64,000 nt of DNA from positions 1 to 64,000 of the forward strand of contig CAVPYB010000001.1 of assembly GCA_963709875.1 (NCBI GenBank), read 5' to 3'. Of the stretch, positions 9,240 through 18,743 are shown in pieces. Within the stretch, counting starts at the first letter, position 1. Every line of letters starts with the position of its first letter. A program made the position numbers and the translations under genes. The stretch comes from JAQBDA01 sp963709875 (lineage in GTDB: Bacteria > Chloroflexota > Anaerolineae > Anaerolineales > UBA4823). The notes under the pieces are model-generated. The model made no database searches. It was not told the DNA's origin and saw only the letters and a program-made list of their open reading frames with translations.

Positions 9240-10193
9240 CTAGTTCAGGCAATGCTTTAGCTTTTCCGGGGAGATATTGCCACCGCTAAGGATGAGGGCA
9301 ATGGTTTTACCCTGTACGAGCTCCTTTACCTGCAACGCGCCTGCCAACGGAGCTGCCCCGGCAAGTTCCGCCAGCGTCTTCGCCTTTTCCAGATACAGCC
9401 GTACTGCTTGCCGCATCGCTTCTTCCTCCACCAGTAGAAAGTCATCCAGGTGTTGCCACAGAATTTGCTGGGGCAGCATGAACGGGGCCCGGGTCGCTAA
9501 CCCTTCGGCTTCGGTCTCCATCTTGGCAGTGGTATATTCTCGCTTCTTCCAGGTCAGGTAAGCCGCGGGAGCTGCAGCCGCCTGCACGCCAATTACTTGG
9601 ATCTCAGGATTGATAGTATTAGCAACCAGGCAGGCACCAGCCGCGCCGCTGCCGCCCCCAACCGGAACGAAAATCATCTCCACATCCGGTTGCTGTTCCA
9701 GTATCTCCAGAGTGTAGGTTCCCACACCGGCGATGAGGTAGGGTTCATCACCTGATGAGATATAGCGCAGTCCCAGCTCTTGAGCCATTTGTTCGCAGTG
9801 CGCCTTCGCCTCATCGAAGTCCTTTCCGTGAAAGACAACTTCAGCTCCGTGACCTTGCATCGCTTCCACTTTCACCGGATTAGCCCCTTCTGGGGCGACG
9901 ATGATGGCACGCACGCCAAACAGTTTGGCGGCATAAGCGATAGACTGACCGTGATTGCCGGTAGAAGCAGTGACGACTCCCTGCTCTCGTTCAACATCCG
10001 ATAATCGTGAGATGAGGTTGATTCCACCCCGTACCTTGAACGCTCCAATCGGCTGGTAGTTCTCGTGCTTCACATAAACGCGAGCATCCAACAGCTTATC
10101 CAGGGCAGGATAATGATGTAATGGCGTTGGCGACAGGTAGTTGCCGATGACCTGCCGGGCGTGGAGCACGTCTAAGAAAGTTGGTAAGTTCAT
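9240..10193 (-). CDS. Threonine/serine dehydratase (PLP, fold type II)
   Basis: This 317-residue enzyme probably deaminates L-threonine to 2-oxobutanoate or L-serine to pyruvate in the cytoplasm. The PLP lysine lies in GAFKVRGG (about residue 53). TASTGNHGQSIA binds the substrate carboxylate, GGGSGAAGA the PLP phosphate, and LILSGGN completes the site. There is no C-terminal ACT domain, so it resembles catabolic TdcB-like or serine-racemase-like enzymes rather than allosteric IlvA. The exact substrate is not decided by sequence. The gene stands alone. Confidence 0.85.
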   Translation of the reverse strand: MNLPTFLDVLHARQVIGNYLSPTPLHHYPALDKLLDARVYVKHENYQPIGAFKVRGGINLISRLSDVEREQGVVTASTGNHGQSIAYAAKLFGVRAIIVAPEGANPVKVEAMQGHGAEVVFHGKDFDEAKAHCEQMAQELGLRYISSGDEPYLIAGVGTYTLEILEQQPDVEMIFVPVGGGSGAAGACLVANTINPEIQVIGVQAAAAPAAYLTWKKREYTTAKMETEAEGLATRAPFMLPQQILWQHLDDFLLVEEEAMRQAVRLYLEKAKTLAELAGAAPLAGALQVKELVQGKTIALILSGGNISPEKLKHCLN

Positions 10194-10331
10194 CCGAGGT
10201 GCCCTCCATTTACCCTAAATAGTCTACTGTATGAGCTGGATATTGAGAAACTTATTCTGGCATCCCGTTACCATATCCAAGGCACTTGACATTACAAAAC
10301 GAGAAACCGTTTATTTTCTACTAGCGATTAG

Positions 10332-10451
10332 TTAGTTGTCATCTTCATCCATGAAGTACTCCAGCATATCCCCACCACTCACTGTTGCCGCTCTGAGAAT
10401 ATCGGTCTGACTGGCAAGCTGATACATCACACCACATATTGCACAATCCAT
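10332..10451 (-). pseudogene. Duplicated C-terminal fragment of the neighbouring zinc-ribbon protein
   Basis: The 39-codon frame starts MDCAICGVMYQLASQTDI and ends FMDEDDN. It is nearly identical to the last half of the protein at 10953-11204, so this is a partial tandem duplication. It starts with the second CxxC of the zinc ribbon and lacks the first, so it cannot form the finger alone. GGGAGATGG gives a weak ribosome site, so translation is possible. It lies just after the stop of the excalibur-like gene. Confidence 0.6.
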
Positions 10452-10460
10452 CTCCCTGAT

Positions 10461-10922
10461 TTACCAGCTTTCACATCCCCACCCATCATAATCACCATCA
10501 AATCGATGGGGATCAGGTCGCAATACACGGAAATAACGATATGGAATATCTTTACAGTCCAAGTCAGGAGGCGGTGGAGGAATGCAGTAATCTGGATATG
10601 CAGGGCTGCATTTCCCTTTCTTCACCTTTGGTGTTTTGGTCGGCTTGGGGGTCTTAGTTGGCTTTGGGGTCTTTGTAGGCTTTGTCGTTTTCGTTGGTTT
10701 GAGCGTTTTAGTGGGTTTGAGAGTTTTAGTCGGCTTGGGTGTTCTGGTCGGTGTTACAGTTGGAGTACGGGTGGGGGTTGAGGTGATCTTTGGGGTCTTC
10801 GTTGGTTTCTTAGCCGATATAGCAACCGGCGAGCTGGCGTCCGCGGATATTTGACTGATTTGAGATAGTCCGAAGGTCATCACAACGATGACGATACTGG
10901 CAAGTGTTGCTATTCTTTTCAC
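10461..10922 (-). CDS. Secreted excalibur-like protein with KPTKTPKP repeats
   Basis: A GTG at 10922 is chosen because GGGAGGGAG precedes it and a signal peptide follows (VKRIATLASIVIVVMTFG). Residues about 35-105 are a low-complexity run of KPTKT/KPTKTPKP units. The C-terminus (YPDYCIPPPPPDLDCKDI, FDGDYDGWGCES) matches the excalibur family, a short Cys-bridged calcium-binding domain often found on surface nucleases and wall proteins. It is the last full gene of a leftward operon with a zinc-ribbon protein and a secreted MBL-fold protein. Confidence 0.75.
   Translation of the reverse strand: MKRIATLASIVIVVMTFGLSQISQISADASSPVAISAKKPTKTPKITSTPTRTPTVTPTRTPKPTKTLKPTKTLKPTKTTKPTKTPKPTKTPKPTKTPKVKKGKCSPAYPDYCIPPPPPDLDCKDIPYRYFRVLRPDPHRFDGDYDGWGCESW
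10628..10760 (-). repeat. Coding tandem repeat (KPTKTPKPT linker)
   Basis: Degenerate 18- and 36-bp units encode KPTKTP or KPTKTL within the excalibur-like gene. Such repeats are prone to length change by slippage. They probably form an extended, positively charged linker. Confidence 0.7.
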
Positions 10923-10952
10923 GATACTCCCTCCCAAGGCATGTATTCGAGG

Positions 10953-11204
10953 CTAATTCTGGCTCCACTCATCAGGCAGATCGTCTTCATCTAAGAAATA
11001 CTCAAGCATATCCCCACCGCTGGCCGTTGCCGCTCTGAGAATATCCATCTGACTGGTTAGTTGATACATCACTCCACAGATTGCACAATCAAGCGCCTGG
11101 TGTGCCTTGAACTTGCCAGACAGCGGATTGTCCGCACGCTCAAGTCGCGTTGGCGTGCCGCAGGATGGGCAGTATAGGGGGATGAAGTTGTATAGTGCAA
11201 TCAT
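10953..11204 (-). CDS. Small zinc-ribbon protein
   Basis: This 83-residue protein has two CxxC pairs (YCPSCGTP near residue 11 and DCAICGVM near 38), which make a zinc ribbon, followed by an acidic tail (FLDEDDLPDEW). Its ATG overlaps the stop of the upstream MBL gene (ATGA), so the two are translationally coupled. The function is unknown. Its second half is duplicated at 10332-10451. Confidence 0.75.
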   Translation of the reverse strand: MIALYNFIPLYCPSCGTPTRLERADNPLSGKFKAHQALDCAICGVMYQLTSQMDILRAATASGGDMLEYFLDEDDLPDEWSQN

Positions 11205-12514
11205 GGGTAGCAGTACTCGTCGACTAATCCACCAGTGGAGTTATACAAATAACCGCAATCCCCGCCGTTATTCCATAAGGCGCTTCCACTGCCGAAGCTG
11301 AATCCACACGACTCTGGATGGTACTCGTTTGTATACACTCTGCAGGATTGTCCGGTTTGCAGGTTGTATGATGGGAATATGAAATCCTGCCCAGGATCGC
11401 CGGCGTTCAGCCGCCAGCCTTGAAGGTTCACCGCTCCACCGTAGTTAGTGATCTGTGCATATTCGTCACTTTCCACATATGGAACAACGCCATCATAGTA
11501 AATGAAGGAGACCTGGACATCAGGCAGGGCTGGTTGGGGTGTTGCTGTTGGGGGAGGCGGCTGCGTAGGAACTGGGGTTATTGGGGTAGCGGTGGGAGTT
11601 GGAGTTGGTGGGAGAGGTGGGTGTGCATTGATGACAAGTGGCAGGTACACACCAAGAGCTATGCTTACATTCTCTCCCTGAACGGTATACGAGAATCCAT
11701 CTGAGACCACAAGAATGGTTCCCTGCTGATCGGTTCTCCAGATTGTTGCGCCGGCATCCTGCAGCCTGGATAGTGTCTCTGTAGTTGGATGCCCATAGGA
11801 GTTATCACCCACGGAGATTACAGCATCCGCTGGACTCACGGCTGAGAGGAATGGAGCACTTGAGCTGTACTGGCTGCCGTGGTGAGCAACTTTCAGGACA
11901 TCGGCTACCACAGGTGTGCCACGTGCCATAACTTCGCTTTCGATCGTGCTGTCAATATCTCCAGTGAACAGAAAACTATTGTCCCCATGTTCGAGCAGCA
12001 GTACGACAGAGACATCGTTACTGTCTGGATTGGTCAATCCTGGTATCGGATTCAATATATGGGCGGTTGTTTCTCCCCAGGTATAGGTGAATGGAAACTG
12101 TGCAATTGTCAGGGTGATGCCCTCAGTGGTCACCGCAGAGACAAAATCAGTCCAGGTAGCTGTATCCCCTGGATAGCCGTTGTACAGCACTGACTCCACA
12201 GGGATATCGGATGCTTCCAACACATCGACCAGGCCGCCAATATGGTCGCTATCTGCGTGGCTTGCCACCATCACATCAATATCATCAATCCCTTGTTCTC
12301 GAAGATATGCTACAACGGTTGGGCCGGCTGATGATTTGCCCCCATCTATAAGCACATCAAAACCACTTCCGTCATGGAGCAGAGCTGAGTCCCCCTGACC
12401 GACATCAATAAAAGATACCTGGAGACTCTGCTGAGGCGCAGCATATCCAGCGAATACAGATAGCAGCAAGAGAGATCCCACCAGGACGAACAGTACGAGC
12501 AATTCCCGCGCCAT
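11201..12514 (-). CDS. Secreted MBL-fold (ComEC-type) hydrolase with lamin-tail domain
   Basis: This 437-residue protein has an N-terminal signal (LLVLFVLVGSLLLLSVFAGYA), then a metallo-beta-lactamase fold of the ComEC/Rec2 type: FIDVGQGDSALL, SHADSDHIGG (metal ligands), FTGDI and VAHHGS, then GHPTTET. A Pro/Thr linker (about 295-330) leads to a C-terminal lamin-tail domain (residues about 332-437, EYAQITNYGGAVNLQGW). Such stand-alone ComEC-like MBL proteins are thought to act on nucleic acids or phosphodiesters outside the cell. No membrane channel part is present. It is the first gene of the operon with the zinc-ribbon and excalibur proteins. Confidence 0.85.
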   Translation of the reverse strand: MARELLVLFVLVGSLLLLSVFAGYAAPQQSLQVSFIDVGQGDSALLHDGSGFDVLIDGGKSSAGPTVVAYLREQGIDDIDVMVASHADSDHIGGLVDVLEASDIPVESVLYNGYPGDTATWTDFVSAVTTEGITLTIAQFPFTYTWGETTAHILNPIPGLTNPDSNDVSVVLLLEHGDNSFLFTGDIDSTIESEVMARGTPVVADVLKVAHHGSQYSSSAPFLSAVSPADAVISVGDNSYGHPTTETLSRLQDAGATIWRTDQQGTILVVSDGFSYTVQGENVSIALGVYLPLVINAHPPLPPTPTPTATPITPVPTQPPPPTATPQPALPDVQVSFIYYDGVVPYVESDEYAQITNYGGAVNLQGWRLNAGDPGQDFIFPSYNLQTGQSCRVYTNEYHPESCGFSFGSGSALWNNGGDCGYLYNSTGGLVDEYCYP

Positions 12515-12812
12515 GTCTCCCTCCCAATTTTTGTGACGTTGATGAAATCATATTAGCTTAAATCAGAGTGAAAAGCAACAGGTCTTCAATTATCAAGCTA
12601 CGTTATTCCGTAAATATATCGACTCAAAGCGGTGGGGGGTGGTATGTATTCCTAGCATATATTCGCTATACATGCCAGCTTATTAATAAATTTCACCCTA
12701 AACCTAAGTAAACTTATAGATTAGAACACTTGTGCTGGAGCCAATAATTTGCTATTCTATATAAGGTAATGGTGACGCGGTCGACACAACCTCTGAGAAG
12801 GAAAGGTGCATT

Positions 12813-12965
12813 ATGGGTATCGAAACTGCGTTTTTGTTTGGAGTGATTGTCGGTCAATGGCTTATGCTTTGGGCGATTTACCGCGCTATCATACGGCTGA
12901 CCGCGCTGCTTGTTGCTCGCGACACCAACCCACTCGATAGCCGCGATATTATTGATCTTGAGTAA
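12813..12965 (+). CDS. Small single-span membrane protein (50 aa)
   Basis: The ATG follows a purine-rich site (GAGAAGGAAAGG, about 12794-12806). The product has one hydrophobic helix (ETAFLFGVIVGQWLMLWAIY) followed by an amphipathic stretch and a short acidic tail ending DIIDLE. No family is recognised. It stands alone next to the immunity genes, convergent with the NB-ARC-TIR gene. Confidence 0.5.
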   Translation: MGIETAFLFGVIVGQWLMLWAIYRAIIRLTALLVARDTNPLDSRDIIDLE

Positions 12966-13130
12966 CGGATTGAGGGGCAGACTTTGAGGCAAACTGTACT
13001 AATCTGAGCAATTGGCTTCTTATTGTAGGCAATAATTACTCAGACATGAACGTTATCGACTTGGGCAGGGTTGAAAATCGAGCCATCATTTTTCAAAGCC
13101 AATAGCCCCTATTTAAGATTTGTATAAAGA

Positions 13131-15705
13131 TTAATTACTATGCGATGTTATTTTTGATCGGATTTCTGAAACAACCTTGGCAAGGATTTGTTCTTGATCA
13201 TTTTTATTTAATGAAATCAAAGGCTGTGACGGATCATTTGCTGCTTGAAATCGAGCAAGACTTCTCTATTTGTTTAAAATTACACGGACTTATAATTATG
13301 GGGATAATAATAGCGCCATCAGCCTCAGCTGCTTTCAACAATGGTGGCAATTCGTTATCTTGAATAAAATCGGATGCGAGAAAATCAGCGCTTATCAGAA
13401 GAATAGCAATTTTCGCAGACGCTATTGCATTTTCTATTTCCTGTAACCAGAGACTCCCTATTTGGATCATAGTGTCATCGAAAATATCTATATAGCCCTC
13501 TCTCTCTAATGGTTTCATGTGAACTCGTAGTCTAGTCAGCCATTCTGAGTCCTCATGACTATAGCTAATAAATATTCTATTCCTTATCACAGCACTTTCA
13601 CCAATTGCAATAGTCATTCCATCGTGCAGTTCATCACTTTTTATAATTTTCCTTTCCGACACTTCATTTTCCTTTTCCTCTAAGTCCTTCTCAAGTCGCT
13701 GGAGATCATTTAGTGAGAGCTTATACTTTGGCCGGCGAGATTGTTTTTTATATGCATTTACCGCGTCAAGATTTCGCTGGTAAGCCTCTGTCAATCTGTT
13801 ATGATCTTCTCGTAAGAGTAAACTATAGCGCCAATTAGCATTTGCTAAATCTTTTTCAGCACCTAATTCTGTAAGGGTCACAATAGATTTCCTGTATAGA
13901 TATTCGGCCTCATCTTTTCGTCCTTGTAAATGTCTCAGCCGAGCAAGTTCGTGCTCAGAAATCGCAATACGGACAGCATTACCCAAGTCATGCTTAATCC
14001 GCAGTGATTCCATCAATTTCGTTTCACTCTCATCAAATCTCTTTAGATGCCTAAGAGCACGACTTATAAGATGTAAGGTTTGTGCCTCTCTTGGACGATC
14101 TCCTAGGCTCTTAAACGTTTTATAAGCTTCTGTATATTCTTCGAGTGCTTCTTTGAGACGATCGTCTCGATGCACTTTAGTCGTCGGAGTAGTAGAATAT
14201 TCAACTTGATGTTCTACTAATATACCTAATTGCATCCGTACTCTTGCCAACTCTTTATCCAGTCCAATATTACGGTAGAATTCTGAACATTCTCGAAATT
14301 GTTGTTCTGATTCGAGATACATCCCTTTTTGTTTATAAGCTTTCCCTTTCGCTTCTTTGAATTCTATTACTTGCTTACCATTGCTCAAATAACGGGCCGC
14401 AAGGAGACCAAGGTTGCATACTTCTATTCGATCATCAGATAAGCCCCGAAGATTCATGTATAGATCTAACCTTGTGGCGAGTTGAACTACATCAGCCCAC
14501 TTCTGCTTGTCAAAACACCAGTCAAGGATGAAGATTGAGTTTTGGTAATCATCTTCAAATTGCTTGAGTTCAGAATTAGAGGTAATACCTGTCCAGAGTC
14601 TTTTATAATAATCAGAAGCCCTAGTCAGAAACACATCGCAGAGTCCAGGATTATCCTCGCATACCGCCTGGATGCAAAGCCTGGTAGCTGAATGCAGTAT
14701 GAACCTTTCTCCATATGTAGATCTTAAGAGCCTCCGCGGCGCTAGATGAATTAGATACAAGCTCAACAATTCGGAGATCCCGGATTTAACGCGAGTATTC
14801 GAGAGCAGTGCTAGTTCACCAATCGCTGATTCAGGGACTGAGGCCACGAATGCTGACGTAGAATATAATATCGTTTTGGCATCTTCACTCAGCCTCTCAA
14901 ATACTGAGCCAAATATATACAGTAATACATCGCCCGTACTCTTCCTCAACTCGGATAATGTCTCAAATAGTGAATATTTCTCCCCTGCAACCATTGCGAC
15001 GGTCCACTTTATCGCTAGGGGTAAACCTGCACATTGTTGCCAGATTTCTCTTAATACCTCCTTCTCGGCATTTAATAGCGAATCCTCCTGGTAGCTCGCT
15101 GCATCTTGTAGGATCAACTGAATTCCTTCTTCTTCTTCCAAGCCGTCAAGTTTTATTATGCTCGCTCCAGGACAATTGGTTGGCTCTCTACTAGTTATAA
15201 TGGCCTTCGTATCACCGGTCTCTCTTGCACTCAAGCTAGATAAAAATTCTTCGATAGATCTCCTGTCATCATCACGAACCGTTTCCAAATTGTCTACTAT
15301 CAGTAAATATGGTGAATTAGATATAATCTTTAATACCCGCGCTTTTCTTTCATCAAATGTCTCAATTGGGTCCTCGCCCAACCCTGAAACTCTTATAATT
15401 TGCTCAAGTAAATCATCTAAGGAATTAAGGCGAGGATCTTTATTTTCTATTCCCGATGGAGTTAACCAAGAACCCTTAGCTGACACCCATACAATTCCTG
15501 CATAATGCTTCATGTCCTTGACTTGATAAGCTACCTCCAGTGCTAGTCTGGATTTACCAACACCACCAATTCCATCAATGGAAATAATCCATGCCTTGGT
15601 TTCAAAGAGTGCTTTAAGGACATATGCAATATCTTGAGTTCGTCCAACAAATTCGTCTGGAAGAACATCCAAATTATCTCTAGTATCGAAGATTCGAGCA
15701 TTCAT
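13131..15705 (-). CDS. NB-ARC STAND NTPase with TPR and C-terminal TIR (frameshift)
   Basis: This NLR-like immune receptor of about 855 residues has FVGRTQDI followed by Walker A (GIGGVGKSRLA, about residue 46), Walker B (LLIVDNLETV, about 135), GLPLAIKW (about 238), a winged-helix part, TPR-like helices (about 430-640) and a TIR domain from about 722 (RIFISYSHEDSEWL). The main frame ends early at 13234, but another frame continues the TIR end (SLARFQAANDPSQPLISL and KVVSEIRSKI) to a stop at 13131, so there is an indel near 13260. TIR domains of this kind cleave NAD+. The likely role is phage-triggered NAD depletion, by inference. Its start lies 38 bp after the RSH gene, so they form an operon. 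Confidence 0.85.
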
Positions 15706-15743
15706 TTGACATTCCCTCTATTATTACTCATATTCATAGCATT

Positions 15744-17234
15744 CTAAGCACTATCAATTTCCGGATAGGTAGGGGCTAAAGAATATTTTGTGGTAGCTGT
15801 GAAATACGTGATGCCAAACAACCATTCTGGGTCCGGTTTGGTTGATGATGAAAATTGAAGCTTTACAAGATCTCCATCATGAAGTATATGTGCAACGGAT
15901 ACAGGTAAGCCGTTCACAATTGCACTTGAGCACTCATGAGCATACCGAGTAAAGTGAGTATATGCGAGATCAAGTATCGATGTTCTTTTGGGAATGTGCA
16001 AATGCATGGAATCTAGTACAAATATCCGAATTTTCGGTGGAAGGATATCCAATCGGATATATTCGAGAAATTGTTCAGTGCTATCACATTCGTCATCGAT
16101 CTCTACAATCCGATCCAGCAAATTGGATTGGGGTAGAGTTTTATACATGTCATCATAGTTATAAGCTTCTCTAAGTAGAAATAAAGGGCCCCATTCCGCA
16201 ACCCGCCTTAATTCTCTGGTTTGTAAACGAAAAGTTACAAATTCGTTCAGAGCTACTTGTACCAAAGTATGAATAGCACTGTATCCATTAGACGATGGGG
16301 CGAAGATCCAATCACGGAAATATGAATAAACTGGTGGCCAATGGGTATGAATTACCCCCAAGGCTTTATAACAATCTGCAATTGTGTTAAAAACCCATGT
16401 AAGTTCATAGTTTTGCACAAAAGCGTCTCTAATCTTTGGGCGAGTTGATAAATTCCTTTCGTTAATTAGAGAATATATCGATAGTATCAGTTCCTCATTT
16501 GTCTTTTCTATCATATCTCCACTAATACCGGATTCTCTAAACCCAGTACCAATTTTGCCCATAACTCTTCTAGCTTTTTGATTTAGCTCTTTCTCATATT
16601 CACTTACAACCAATTTTAGCTCATCAAAAACGCTGGGTTGCGCTAGTTTTAGAGACCATAAATCTAGATTTCGATGCAATTCCCTAATCCCAAGTTCCCT
16701 CGCCAATGGAGCAAAGTAAGTCGTGGTTTGTTGGATATTCTTCTCGATCTTCTCTTTAGAAATTGAACTTGATGTAGATATGTTGTGCAAACGATCAGCC
16801 AGCTTGATATAAGCGACTCTAAGGTCCTTTGCAGATCCTACTAGGATTTTCCTTAATGTTTCAGCCTTATTCGATTCGTCTGATAGTTGTTTTTGTTGTC
16901 TTTCAAGTTTAGACAATTTTGTAAGAGAGTCAACGATGAAGGCAACCTCCTTACCGAATTCATCATTTAATTGTTGAAGGCTGATAGCAGTGTCCTCTAC
17001 GACATCATGGAGTAAAGCGGCTATAAATGTGTTCAAATCACATTTTAGACTGGCCACAATATTAGCCACAGCTATCGGATGAGAGACATAATCCTCACCA
17101 GTATCACGTTTCTGTCCGTAATGCCCCCTTGCTGCTATTTCAAATGCACGATTTACTAGATACTGATTCCAAGGCCTGACCTGCTTACTTGCATCTATTT
17201 TAACTTTTTCCGCTTTGTCTTGTATGATAGACAT
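15744..17234 (-). CDS. RelA/SpoT homologue with intact HD and degenerate synthetase domain
   Basis: This 496-residue protein has an N-terminal HD hydrolase (SHPIAVANIVA, ALLHDVVEDT, IKLADRLHNIS), a synthetase-like region (about 260-350, GVIHTHWPP, NGYSAIHTLV) and a C-terminal TGS domain (about 405-470). Catalytic synthetase positions look lost: the usual YDLxAxR Asp region reads NYELTWVF, and the ExQIRT block reads TFRLQTREL without the Glu. I therefore expect (p)ppGpp or related nucleotide hydrolysis but no synthesis. GGAGAATAGGG precedes the ATG. It is the first gene of an operon with the NB-ARC-TIR protein, so an immune role is possible. Confidence 0.8.
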   Translation of the reverse strand: MSIIQDKAEKVKIDASKQVRPWNQYLVNRAFEIAARGHYGQKRDTGEDYVSHPIAVANIVASLKCDLNTFIAALLHDVVEDTAISLQQLNDEFGKEVAFIVDSLTKLSKLERQQKQLSDESNKAETLRKILVGSAKDLRVAYIKLADRLHNISTSSSISKEKIEKNIQQTTTYFAPLARELGIRELHRNLDLWSLKLAQPSVFDELKLVVSEYEKELNQKARRVMGKIGTGFRESGISGDMIEKTNEELILSIYSLINERNLSTRPKIRDAFVQNYELTWVFNTIADCYKALGVIHTHWPPVYSYFRDWIFAPSSNGYSAIHTLVQVALNEFVTFRLQTRELRRVAEWGPLFLLREAYNYDDMYKTLPQSNLLDRIVEIDDECDSTEQFLEYIRLDILPPKIRIFVLDSMHLHIPKRTSILDLAYTHFTRYAHECSSAIVNGLPVSVAHILHDGDLVKLQFSSSTKPDPEWLFGITYFTATTKYSLAPTYPEIDSA

Positions 17235-17935
17235 CCCTATTCTCCTGCCACCAACTTCCCTAGGATGTGTCGAACTCGCACTATCACTACCGAGTAGTTA
17301 ATAAGTTCACGAGGGTTATGTACAATATCATCAACATATGTATGTTTATTGCTCGAATTATTTTTGCGTGCTATGATGACATTGTTCCATCAAATGGAAA
17401 GAGAGCGATATCCGTTATATATCATCAGAGTTGATTGTATGTGACTAAGATGCAATTTGACTTCTTACTTGATTATACATGCATTATCTTTTGCTTGTAG
17501 CATTTTATGTTGCATATATAATTCTCATGCTATATATTCTATAAGTCAGCGCTAGACACTTTATTAAATATATTCACATGACTAAAATTTTGGAGATATT
17601 CAGACTGGCTACGATCCTGGAATAGCCCAAGAAGATGTTGCGGTTGCGGCAGCTCATTAATAAAGCAATCACCTAATACTGAATAATATGCTAATCTGGG
17701 TGTTTACAAGCCAGGAAATTCAATATATAAACAATAGTATGCACCCAAATAGCTATCATCCCAAATGACTGATCGGGGTGATTTGAAGTCAGTTGAAAAA
17801 TATCCATCTGCAAGACTACATTTTTTGGGGTAAATGATTCGGTTTCAATTTCAGCAATAAGGATATTGCAAGTAATTCAGGAATGCAGTGTTGCACTCGG
17901 AATTTCTCTAGATAATCAAAAAAAAGAGGAATAAT
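17235..17935. other. AT-rich divergent intergenic region
   Basis: About 700 bp separate the leftward RSH-TIR operon from the rightward membrane-protein gene. It is strongly AT-rich and probably holds both promoters. No open frame of note, repeat or RNA was recognised. Confidence 0.5.
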
Positions 17936-18529
17936 GTGAACAACCAAAAATTTGAGCCCTTGAAATCGTACCAGGAAGTCATTGTTGCAGAATTTAACTA
18001 CATCGCACAGACTGCTTTTCAGGCAAATGAAGACCGGGCACGAGTATCTCAGTTTTATTTTATCTTCCTTGGCACGTTACTAGCCGCAATACTTTCAGTA
18101 CAATTTGAATTAGAGGATATAGAAGTACTATATTCTGTATTTGCATTGCTATTTGTCGCTGTAGCATTCGTCGGTGCGCTCACAATTCTCCAACTAACTA
18201 AATTGCGTTTGGCTTGGTATGAGAGTGTACTCGCCATGAACCACATCAAACAACAGCTAATTGAGGAATATCCAGTGTTTGAGGAAACTTTTCTGTGGAA
18301 AAAGAGCACAGTGCCATCGAAATTTAAGCGATGGAGCATAGGATTCCTAATGGCTTTACAAGTTGCTCTGATATCAGGTGGTGCTTTAGGCGCTGCATCA
18401 GCTTTTTATTGGCTTTCCCTAAGCAGGTTCGATTTGCCTTGGGCTTGGATACTTGTAACAATAATATTTAGTACACTATTATTTATTTCTCTTTTCTACT
18501 ACTTTCCATTAATTAGGGACCGTCAATAG
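17936..18529 (+). CDS. Four-helix membrane protein, possible immune effector
   Basis: The GTG start at 17936 follows AAGAGGA. An ATG two bases upstream is immediately closed by TGA. The 197-residue product has two pairs of membrane helices (about 40-60 and 66-86, then about 132-155 and 168-190) separated by a charged cytoplasmic segment, and a helical N-terminus. The layout recalls SLATT-type or other membrane effectors of bacterial immunity, but no signature is decisive. It lies between two TIR genes. Confidence 0.65.
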   Translation: MNNQKFEPLKSYQEVIVAEFNYIAQTAFQANEDRARVSQFYFIFLGTLLAAILSVQFELEDIEVLYSVFALLFVAVAFVGALTILQLTKLRLAWYESVLAMNHIKQQLIEEYPVFEETFLWKKSTVPSKFKRWSIGFLMALQVALISGGALGAASAFYWLSLSRFDLPWAWILVTIIFSTLLFISLFYYFPLIRDRQ

Positions 18530-18743
18530 CAAATTAATCAAGAGTACTCACACGCTCAAGTATGCTGATTTCAACAAGGCTCAATGCATAAGAAAATTTT
18601 ATACCATACAAAACTACGATATAGTTATGGTACAGAGTACATCTGCCTTGTGATTAAATTGTAAACAATCGCTAGTTGCTGTCATGTTTCATAACAACTT
18701 TTGTTTGTAATCACAATCACGTATAGTGGGAATAGAAGGGATA

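Noticed and set aside
10628..10760. Tandem repeat considered as a CRISPR array
   Set aside because: The repeats are in-frame Lys-Pro-Thr codons with no unique spacers.
12714..12992. 92-codon leftward frame
   Set aside because: It lies opposite the better-supported 50-residue membrane protein, which has a ribosome site.
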